Shown here piece after piece: positions 37,503-45,441 of a DNA stretch of 45,441 nt (position 1 is the stretch's first letter; every line of letters begins with the position of its first letter). The translations under genes were made by a program, and so were the position numbers. Source of the DNA: Methanobacteriota archaeon. Lineage in GTDB: Archaea > Thermoplasmatota > Thermoplasmata > RBG-16-68-12. The notes beneath the pieces are model-generated. The model was not told the DNA's origin. It ran no database searches and saw nothing but the letters and a program-made list of their open reading frames with translations. The stretch spans positions 1-45,441 of the forward strand of contig VBMG01000041.1 in the NCBI GenBank assembly GCA_005878485.1, in the 5' to 3' direction.

Positions 37503-40500
37503 ATGGCCCGAGCGACGACGATCCAGGCGCTGCGGAACCGCGGGATTTCCAAGAAGACCGCCGAAATCCTGACGGACGCGGGGTTCACACTCGAAAAGCT
37601 GTCCGCCTCCAAGGTGGAGCGCCTCGCAAAATTCATTGCAAAGAAGGAGGCCGAGAAAGTCCTCAAGAAGCTCGGGGCGGCCCCCGCCGAAGCGAAGCCC
37701 GCCCCACGCCTCGAGAAGGCGCGGCCGTCGGTCCGCGCGAAGAAGCCTGCCGCGAAAGGGGCGGAGGCGGAACCGGAGACCCCTTTGACGATTCCGGTGA
37801 AAGCGCCCCCGCTCACCTCGGGCGAGCAGGAAATCGCGGATGGACTCAAGGAGATCGGCCGGTGGCTTCCGCGGTTCGTCGAGACGGAAGTCGCGAAGAA
37901 AATCCACGGCCTCAAGCTGAGCAAGAAACGCCTTCAGGAGGTCCTCGAGAAGATCTGCCAAAAGTTTGACCTCCATGTGATCGATGCGAACGAATCGGCC
38001 GGGATCGTGTCCGCGCAGTCGATCGGTGAGCCGGGCACGCAGATGAGCCTCCCCTCCGACGAGCGAATTCTCGTCCGCAATGAGGGCCGGGTGCGCGTCC
38101 TCCCAATCGGTGAACTGGTGGATCAGCTCATGGCCCTCAATACCGTAGTCCGCGAAGGCGACACGGAATGGTGCGACCTGCCCGACGGTACCCGTCTCGA
38201 GGTCCCAAGTCTCTCGTCAAGCGGGAAGGTCGTCTGGAAGCCGGTCCGCTCGGTGAGCCGCCATCGCCACGGTCGGCCGTTGGTGCGAATTCGCACACGG
38301 AGCGGCCGCGCTATGGCCGCGACGGGAAATCATTCGTTCGTGGTCCGCAACGCTGGCCGCATGACACCCATCCGTGGTCGCGAGCTCAAGGCGGGGGATC
38401 GAATCCCCGTGGTGCGGCGCTGGTCGATTTCCGAGCCGAGCTCGGACCTGGACGTGAGCGAAGTCCTGCCGAAGACCGAGTTCTGGTATGGGAGCGAGCT
38501 ACAGAAGGCCCGAGCGATGGGCACCCGGTGGAAGCAACGCTACGGACGCGAGTTCGTTGTCCCGGTCGGACCCGACGCACTCGGCCGCCACTTGGGCGGT
38601 CGTTCGAGCCTCGCTATCAATGAGGGTTTCGTGTATCCGTACCAGAATCACAACCGCGCTCGGTTCCCGGAGTCGCTCCCCCTCGACGAATCGCTCGGCT
38701 GGCTCGTCGGCGCGTACCTGTCCGAGGACCGGCCACGATCTCCACCTTCGGTCCGTCGTGCTCTCTCGATTCCTTCGCGCGGTTTGTGGGCTTGGATCCT
38801 CAAACAAACGAGTCCCCGACTTTGCATATGGCGCGAACGACGCCTGCGTCTCGGCCCTGCTGCGCGCGTATTTTGAGGGGGACGGAAACGTCTCCGTGTC
38901 GCGCGGTGCGATTCGAGTGAGCTCCAACTCAAAGGGCCTCATCGACGGGATCGCCTTGCTCTTGGGCCGATTCGACATCTTCGCGAGCAAAGGAGAGACC
39001 GCGGCCCAGCACACCCTGCGGATTCCACGACGGTATGCAAAACGATTCCGCGCCTCGATCGGATTCGAGTCGAAGGAGAAACAGCGCCTCCTCGCCGCGC
39101 TATGTTCCGATCCCGGCGGCCGGTACACGTACGATGCCTTGGACATGATTTCCGGATACGGGGATGCCCTCAGGACCGTGGCGAAGAGGCTTCGGATCCC
39201 GACCCGGTACGTGAACAACTTCACCCGCCGTCAGCGGATCGGCCGGGCGACCCTGGCGCGCTACGTTTCGCGATTTGAGGCGCGCGCCCGTGAGCTTGGA
39301 ATGAACGTCGAGTCGGATGTGCAAGGACTTCGCGCATTGTTGGACGAGGACGTCCTCTGGGACGAGATCCTTGAAGTTGAAGAGGTTCCGCCATCCCGCG
39401 ATCTCGTGTACGACCTGTCCGTCCCCGGCCTTGAGACGTTCACTACGGCGGACGGCATCGTCACGCACAACACGATGAGGACGTTTCACTACGCGGGCGT
39501 CGCGGAGATGAACGTCACCCTCGGCTTGCCGCGGCTCATCGAGATCGTCGATGCTCGGCGTGTCCCCTCCACCCCGATCATGGAGTTGTACGTGAAGAGC
39601 GGTCACGGCGACCTCGAGAAGATGCGCAAGATCGCGACGGAGATCGAGATGACATCGATCGAGGACATCGCGTCGATTGAAACGGACCTCGTGAACATGC
39701 GGGTCCTCGCGTTCCCGGATGACCACCGCATGAAGTCGCGAGGCGTCACGTGGCCTGAGCTCGAGGAACGGTTCAAGAAACTCGGCGAGGCCCAAGAGGT
39801 CAAGCGCCAGGTCGGGAACGTGGAGCGGAAGGCCCGTGCCCTGGTCGTCGAGGCGGGCGAGCCGTCGTTCAAGAAACTCCAGCGGCTCGTCGAGCAAGTG
39901 CGCACGATGAAGATCAAGGGCATCGACGGGATCTCGCGGGCGATCATCAAGAAGCGGGGGGAAGGCTACGTCATCTACACGGAAGGCTCGAACCTCTCGA
40001 AGATTCTCGAGCTCCCGTACATCGACGCCTCAAGGACCTCGACGAATTCGGTCCAAGAGATTTACGAGGTCCTGGGGATCGAGGCCGCGCGGAACGCGAT
40101 CGTCAACGAGGCGTACAACACGCTCCAGGAGCAGGGCCTCACCGTGGACATCCGGCACATCATGCTCGTCTCGGACATGATGACGAACGACGGGGACGTG
40201 AAGGCGATCGGCCGGCACGGCATCTCGGGCCGCAAGTCGTCCGTCCTCGCCCGTGCCGCGTTCGAGATCACGGCCCACCATCTTCTGCGGGCAGCGATCA
40301 CGGGCGAAGTGGACTACCTCGACGGGGTCGCGGAGAACGTGATCGTGGGCCAACCCGTCACGCTCGGGACCGGGGCGGTGAACCTGATTTACAAGCCGCC
40401 ACCCGGCCTGCCGAAGCCGATGGCCGTGCCCAAGCCAAAGCCCGCCGCCACGGCTCCCGTGCCTCCCCCGTCGGAGCCAGAGGAACCGTTGGAGGAAATC

Positions 40501-40509
40501 GTCCCGTGA
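37503..40509 (+). CDS. rpoA2: RNA polymerase subunit A'' interrupted by an intein and by a reading-frame break inside it (frame 37503..38876, then frame ..40509)
   Basis: N-extein ends IDANESAGIVSAQSIGEPGTQM; C-extein resumes TMRTFHYAGVAEMNVTLGLPRLIEIVDARR in another frame. Confidence 0.92.
38046..39471 (+). mobile_element. Intein with LAGLIDADG endonuclease region in rpoA''; Ser1 and terminal HN, +1 Thr; frameshift near 38725-38735
   Basis: Block A SLPSDERILVRNEGRV, block B MAATGNHSFVV, first LAGLIDADG LGWLVGAYLSE (frame 0); second LAGLIDADG VSALLRAYFEGDGNVS, block F/G VYDLSVPGLETFTTADGIVTHN (frame 1). Confidence 0.93.
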
Positions 40510-40781
40510 TCGACATGTCCCGCGCCCTCCGGGTCGCGACGGACACGGGCGACGTGCGGTTCGGGCTGCGGGAAGTCCGTCGCGCGACGAAGGCGAAGAG
40601 CGCGAAGCTCGTCGTCCTCGCCTCGAACTGCCCGGAGGACGCCGTCCAGGACCTCGGGGAAGTCCGCCGGTTCCGGTTTGCGGGCACGAACGTGGACTTG
40701 GGCGCCGCGTGCGGGGTGCCGTTCTCCGTTGCCGCGATTGTGGTGATCAGCCCCGGCGAGTCGAACATCCTCAGCGTCTAG
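40506..40781 (+). CDS. rpl30e: Ribosomal protein eL30
   Basis: KSAKLVVLASNCPEDAVQDL...; between rpoA'' and nusA; start GTG 40506 or ATG 40515. Confidence 0.88.
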   Translation: MIDMSRALRVATDTGDVRFGLREVRRATKAKSAKLVVLASNCPEDAVQDLGEVRRFRFAGTNVDLGAACGVPFSVAAIVVISPGESNILSV

Positions 40782-40788
40782 GATCCGC

Positions 40789-41214
40789 ATGGCCGAGATC
40801 GTTTTTGACGAGCAGACGATCAAGTACGTCGCGCTGTTCCAGGATCTCACGCGGACGACGGTCGTCGATTGCGTCGACGCGGGAGACAAGCTCATCTTCG
40901 TGGTGAAGGAAGGCGACATCGGGAAGGCGATCGGGAAGAAAGGAGAGAACATCGCCAAGCTGAAGCGTCTCATGAACAAGGACATCCACGTCGTCGAGTA
41001 TTCGGATCAACCGGACAAGTTCGTGGCGAACGTCTTCCGGAACTTCGACGTGAAGTCGGTCGCGATCGAACAGCGGGGGGACATCGTCCACGCGACCGTA
41101 ACGGTCGAGTCGACGAAGAAGGGACGCGCAATCGGGAAGGAGGGGCGGAACCTCCGCGTCTCCCGGGACCTCATCGCCCGCCACCACCCGATCCAGAGCG
41201 TCAGCGTCGCATGA
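40789..41214 (+). CDS. nusA: NusA-like transcription factor, two KH domains
   Basis: MAEIVFDEQTIKYVALFQDLTRTTVVDCVD...IGKAIGKKGENIAKL...GRAIGKEGRNLRVSR. Confidence 0.93.
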   Translation: MAEIVFDEQTIKYVALFQDLTRTTVVDCVDAGDKLIFVVKEGDIGKAIGKKGENIAKLKRLMNKDIHVVEYSDQPDKFVANVFRNFDVKSVAIEQRGDIVHATVTVESTKKGRAIGKEGRNLRVSRDLIARHHPIQSVSVA

Positions 41215-41296
41215 GCGCCGGGCCGCGCCTGTCATCGATGTGAGTCGGAAAGTTCAGGTAGCCCTTCCGCTTCGTCGCGCGCCAACGCGGTAGCGC

Positions 41297-42790
41297 GTGG
41301 GCAAGGTCGTTTTCCTACCGTCCGCCGCGGAGGCGATTCCGATTCAGTACAAATGGACAGTCCTGACGGTGACGACCGTCGGCGTCCTCATGGCGGGGAT
41401 TGATTCCCGCATCGTGATTGTCGGACTGCCCCAGGTCGTCCGTAGCCTGCAGGCGGATCCAGAACAAGGGATTTGGATTACCCAGGCGTACGTCCTCGGG
41501 AGCACGGTCGCCCTCCTGCTCATCGGGCGCGTCTCCGACATCGTCGGCCGGGTGAGGCTGTACACGAGCGGGTTCGCGGTGTTCACGGTCGGCTCGTTGC
41601 TGACGAGCCTCGCGGTCAACCCGCCGGAGGTCATCGCGTTCCGAACCATCCAGGGCCTGGGCTCCGCGATCCTGTTCACGAACAGCGCGGCGATGATCGT
41701 CGACGCGACGCCCCCGCAGGAACTCGGCTTGTCTCTCGGGATCAATCAGGTCGCCTTCCGGATGGGCTCCATGGCGGGGCTCACGGTCAGCGGGATCATC
41801 CTCTCGTTCCTGGACTGGCGGGCCCTCTTCTACGTCAATGTGCCGATCGGGATCTTCGGGACCGCGTGGGCCCACTTCCGCCTCCGGGAAATCGGGAAAC
41901 TCGAGCGCGGCGCACCGATCGATTGGGGCGGCTTCGCGGCATTCACGGTCTTCATTACGAGCCTTCTCCTCGGGCTGACGCTCGCCGCATACGGCGTCGC
42001 CGAAACCCGAGTTGCGGTCACTCTCCTGCTCCTCTCGTTCACCAGCCTCGCGGTCTTCGTCGCGCTCGAGCGGCGTCATCCGCATCCGCTGCTCGACCTG
42101 AAGCTACTCCGCATCCGCGAGTTCACGGGTGGGGTCCTCGCTCAGCTCCTGAACGCCATCGCCTTCGGCGCCGTCCTCCTTCTCTTGAGTCTGTACTTCC
42201 AGCTCGTGTTGGATCAGAGCCCGCTGATGACAGGGCTGCTCATCCTCCCACTCGACATCGCGACCCTCGCAGCGGGGCCTCTGAGCGGTCGCCTTTCCGA
42301 CAAGTATGGCCATGTGCCCTTCACGACGACGGGCCTCGCGGTGATCAGCCTCTCCCTCTTCCTCTTCTCCACCACGGACGCGACCACTCCATACGCCTCT
42401 CTCGTCGCGTTCATGATGCTTTTCGGCGCGGGCCTCGGGTTTTTCGCGTCGCCAAACATCAGCTCGATTATGGGATCCGTCCCGGCGGAGCGGCGCGGGA
42501 TCGCCTCGGGCTTCCGCGCGACGTTCTTCAATGTCGGCTACACGATCAGCCTGAACCTCGCGATCCTCATCACGACCTTCACGGTTCCTTACACCCTCGT
42601 CACGCAGATCATCAGGTCCGTGGATCCCGCGACAATCCCGGTGGCGGATCGGATCCTGTTCGCCCAGGGGATCAAGACGACGTATCTGTGGCTGGCCGGC
42701 ATCAACACCCTCGCAATCTTGCCATCCCTGCTGCGGGGGGGACGCTCGAACCGACGGGCCCCCGTGCCATCCGCCGCTGTGGAACCCTAG
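41297..42790 (+). CDS. MFS transporter (DHA2/EmrB-QacA-like)
   Basis: VLMAGIDSRIVIVGLPQVVRSLQADPEQGIWITQAYVLGSTVALLLIGRVSDIVGRV. Confidence 0.88.
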   Translation: MGKVVFLPSAAEAIPIQYKWTVLTVTTVGVLMAGIDSRIVIVGLPQVVRSLQADPEQGIWITQAYVLGSTVALLLIGRVSDIVGRVRLYTSGFAVFTVGSLLTSLAVNPPEVIAFRTIQGLGSAILFTNSAAMIVDATPPQELGLSLGINQVAFRMGSMAGLTVSGIILSFLDWRALFYVNVPIGIFGTAWAHFRLREIGKLERGAPIDWGGFAAFTVFITSLLLGLTLAAYGVAETRVAVTLLLLSFTSLAVFVALERRHPHPLLDLKLLRIREFTGGVLAQLLNAIAFGAVLLLLSLYFQLVLDQSPLMTGLLILPLDIATLAAGPLSGRLSDKYGHVPFTTTGLAVISLSLFLFSTTDATTPYASLVAFMMLFGAGLGFFASPNISSIMGSVPAERRGIASGFRATFFNVGYTISLNLAILITTFTVPYTLVTQIIRSVDPATIPVADRILFAQGIKTTYLWLAGINTLAILPSLLRGGRSNRRAPVPSAAVEP

Positions 42791-42870
42791 GCGACGCGGC
42801 GGGCAAACGGTTAATACCGCGAGGGACGATTTCACGCCGCCTGCGATCGCAGGTGAAGGGATCCCCCCTC

Positions 42871-44637
42871 ATGTCCCTCCCGCCCAGGGAGCCCCCTCCG
42901 TCGGCGGATGCCTCCCTCTCCCTCCGGTTTGACGACGCGGACCGGAACCTTCTCGCCCGTGCATTCCGGACGCCGAGCGACGGACCCCTCGCATGGCGAT
43001 TGAACGGCGAGGCGCACCGCATCTCCCTGGTGGACGGGTTCGACCGGCTGTTGGCTTGGCCGTCGCTCCGAGGCGTCGCCCGATACGAGCATCAGGAGCG
43101 TGCGGTGTTCCGCATCTTGCGCGAGATGCACGGCCGGGGGATCCTCGCGGATGAAGTCGGTCTCGGCAAGACCATCGAGGCCGGGCTCGTCCTCAAGGAA
43201 TACGCGATCCGGGGCCTCGTTCGGCGCGCCTTGATCCTCACGCCGGCTGCTTTGACCGGCCAGTGGCGCGAGGAGATGGGGGAGAAGTTCTCCCTTCCCT
43301 TCGCGGTGCTTCACTCCGTCCGGGATTGGGACCGGCGGCCGCTCCTCATCGCCTCGATGGACACGGCGAAGCGGGAGCCTCATCGTCGGGCGGCTCAATC
43401 CCGGCCGTGGGACCTCGTCATCGTGGACGAGGCTCATCGGCTGAAGAATCGGTTGAGCCTGAACTGGCGGTTCGTCGCCGGCCTGTCGAAGAAGTACATG
43501 CTCCTCCTGACCGCCACGCCGGTCCAGAACGACATGGACGAGCTGTTCAACCTGGTCAGCCTCCTCACGCCGGGCCAGCTCCACACCTACGATCGATTCT
43601 TGGAACGGTACGTCGCGAGTGCGGACCGGCGGGTGCCCACGCACGTGTCCGAGCTCCGGGGCCGCCTCCGAGACGTCATGGTCCGCAACCGCCGGGGGAT
43701 TGCGTTCACACTGCCTCCGAGGCGGGTCCACAGCCTTGCGGTACGGTTGAGCGCCGCGGAGCGGCATCTGTACGACGACGTGACCCAGTTCGTGCGAGAT
43801 GCGTACTGGTCCTCGTCGGGCCGCCTTCCGTGGACCGCCCGGCTCACGTTGACGGTCCTGCAGCGAGAAATCGGCAGCAGCACGTTCGCGGTCGCGGAGA
43901 CATTGCGCCGTCTGGCGCAGAGTCCACTCTTCGGTCCGGACGATCGGGACCGGCTCGACGGGCTTCGGCAAGATGCGGTGGCCATCGCATCGAACGTGAA
44001 GGCATCACGCCTTCGGGCGTTCATGGAATCGTTCAATGAGAAAGTCCTGATCTTCACGCAGTACCGGAGGACGCTGGAGTACCTGCGAGGTGCCCTCGAG
44101 GCGGACGGACATCGCGTCGCCGCGTACCACGGTGGCCTTTCCCCCGGGGCCAAAGACGAGGCCGTCCGGACGTTCCAGGCGGGGGCCGACGTGTTCCTGA
44201 GCACGGAGGCGGGCGGCGAGGGTCGGAACCTGCAGTTCGCGCGGACCGTGGTCAACTACGACCTCCCTTGGAATCCGCTCCGGATCGAGCAACGGATCGG
44301 GCGGGTGCATCGCCTCGGTCAGGAGCGCGAGGTCCATGTTGTGAACGTCTGGGCCGAGGACACCGTGGAGGCGTATCTCATCGAGCTCCTCGACCGCAAG
44401 ATTCACATGTTCGAGCTGGTCGTCGGAGAACTGGACCTGATCCTCGGGAATCTCGAGGCGCGCCGGCCGTTCGAAGACCTCATGATGGATATCTGGGTCC
44501 TGCGTCAGGCCGAGGAGCGGCGGGCGGCGCTCCGGCGCCTCGGCGAGTCCCTTGTACAAGCCCGCAGCCAGTACGAACGGATCAAAGAACGGAACGATGA
44601 CGTCCTCGGCGACGTGAGCGAGGCGGTGCCGACATGA
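42871..44637 (+). CDS. SNF2/RapA-type superfamily 2 helicase
   Basis: GILADEVGLGKTIEAGLVL, VDEAHRLKN, LLTATPVQND, FLSTEAGGEGRNLQFARTVVNYDLPWNPLRIEQRIGRVHRLGQ; real start ATG 42871. Confidence 0.93.
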   Translation: MSLPPREPPPSADASLSLRFDDADRNLLARAFRTPSDGPLAWRLNGEAHRISLVDGFDRLLAWPSLRGVARYEHQERAVFRILREMHGRGILADEVGLGKTIEAGLVLKEYAIRGLVRRALILTPAALTGQWREEMGEKFSLPFAVLHSVRDWDRRPLLIASMDTAKREPHRRAAQSRPWDLVIVDEAHRLKNRLSLNWRFVAGLSKKYMLLLTATPVQNDMDELFNLVSLLTPGQLHTYDRFLERYVASADRRVPTHVSELRGRLRDVMVRNRRGIAFTLPPRRVHSLAVRLSAAERHLYDDVTQFVRDAYWSSSGRLPWTARLTLTVLQREIGSSTFAVAETLRRLAQSPLFGPDDRDRLDGLRQDAVAIASNVKASRLRAFMESFNEKVLIFTQYRRTLEYLRGALEADGHRVAAYHGGLSPGAKDEAVRTFQAGADVFLSTEAGGEGRNLQFARTVVNYDLPWNPLRIEQRIGRVHRLGQEREVHVVNVWAEDTVEAYLIELLDRKIHMFELVVGELDLILGNLEARRPFEDLMMDIWVLRQAEERRAALRRLGESLVQARSQYERIKERNDDVLGDVSEAVPT

Positions 44638-45441
44638 GTGAGGCAGGCGCTTTGCGGTCGTTCGTCGTGGAGGCGCTGGCCGGGCTCGGCGCGGCGATTT
44701 CCGAGGGAGGCTCCCTCGTCTGGGTGAGAGCCCCCGAGTCGCTTCAGCGGGATCTCGAAGTGGCCGCGAACTTCGCGTTGGCCTTCGAGCCGGAACAAAG
44801 CGGCGCGTTCGACGCGGAGCTCGTCGCCCCGGGCAGCTACTTTCTCGAGCGGCTCGTCGCGGTGACGACGGCTCGCGGTCGGTGGGATACGTCGCGGTTC
44901 GAGCCCTCGGAGGCGGACTGGGTTTCGGTCGCATTGTCCGATTCGGGTTTCGGATCGGAGTCTGGGGTGCGCCTTCGTGTGTTGGCGATCGAAGACGGGG
45001 TCCTCCTCCTCTTTGGATTCCGCGTGACCTTGGTCTCGGACGAGAAGCGAGAGAGCTTCCACCTGATCGCCGTGTCGCCCGTCGATGGCTCGGCCTGGGC
45101 CGTCCTCCCTGACCCCGAGGATCCGAGGTTGGTCCCAGACGCGCCGATCGACTTCCACCCGGATCTCGAGGCGGCCTACCGTTTCGCAATCGAAGCGGTT
45201 CGAGACGAGACGCGGGCCGAGGTCGACCGATTCCGATCGAGAAGTCTGGGCCTCTTGGAAGAAGAGGTACGGAGGGTCTTCGCGTACTTCGACAACACGC
45301 TCGCGGGGATCCGCGAGGCGGACCCGGAAGGATCCCAAGATCTCCTGCGGGCGGTCATGGCCGAGCGAGACCGGCGGCTCGCGGAGGCGGTCGAACGGTT
45401 CGATCCGAAGGCAAAGGCCTCCCTCTGTTCGGTACGCGCCG
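44634..45441 (+). CDS. Helicase partner protein of unknown function, truncated by window end
   Basis: MSEAGALRSFVVEALAGLGAAISEGGSLVWVRAPESLQRDLEVAANFALAFEPE...; open to window end; ATGA overlap with helicase stop. Confidence 0.8.
   Translation, partial: MSEAGALRSFVVEALAGLGAAISEGGSLVWVRAPESLQRDLEVAANFALAFEPEQSGAFDAELVAPGSYFLERLVAVTTARGRWDTSRFEPSEADWVSVALSDSGFGSESGVRLRVLAIEDGVLLLFGFRVTLVSDEKRESFHLIAVSPVDGSAWAVLPDPEDPRLVPDAPIDFHPDLEAAYRFAIEAVRDETRAEVDRFRSRSLGLLEEEVRRVFAYFDNTLAGIREADPEGSQDLLRAVMAERDRRLAEAVERFDPKAKASLCSVRA

Noticed and set aside
38488-38727. N-terminal part of ORF 38488..40509
   Set aside because: Overlaps the intact frame-0 intein coding region; composition is nonsense (shadow frame). 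Real frame-1 coding begins after the break.
41473-42870. N-terminal half of the 1054-aa ORF 41473..44637
   Set aside because: Out-of-frame read-through of the MFS gene; the helicase begins at ATG 42871.

Overview
High-GC archaeal chromosomal window, most likely Thermoplasmatota-like from gene content: a PolD large subunit, an unsplit rpoB, an unlinked 5S rRNA, and rpoH-B-A'-A''-L30e-nusA. It carries the end of rpl11 then rpl1-rpl10-rpl12, an archaeosine radical-SAM enzyme (RaSEA-like), an arsM/TrmB arsenic locus, a three-gene glycosyltransferase cluster, polD2, a KaiC-like ATPase, a 1522-aa zinc-ribbon/TPR/NG-repeat/DUF11 surface protein, a prepilin peptidase, a Ras-like GTPase, an APC-USP transporter, aEF1-beta, the RNA polymerase operon, and an SNF2 helicase with an overlapping partner gene. 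Most notable items read from sequence: (1) a tRNA-Lys(UUU) gene at 30635-30799 interrupted by three introns (D-loop, anticodon loop, T-loop), each with a 4-bp central helix and 3-nt bulges as in bulge-helix-bulge splice motifs; (2) an rpoA'' intein whose reading frame breaks between the two LAGLIDADG motifs while both splicing halves look intact, so it is a split intein, a decayed endonuclease with recoding, or a sequence error; (3) a 5S rRNA with a 19-nt hairpin insertion; (4) a 37-aa, 7-Cys microprotein directly behind arsM, missed by the ORF track; (5) several strong palindromic operator candidates next to regulators, including a TrmB gene placed between rpl11 and rpl1. No searches were run; family assignments come from motif recognition.
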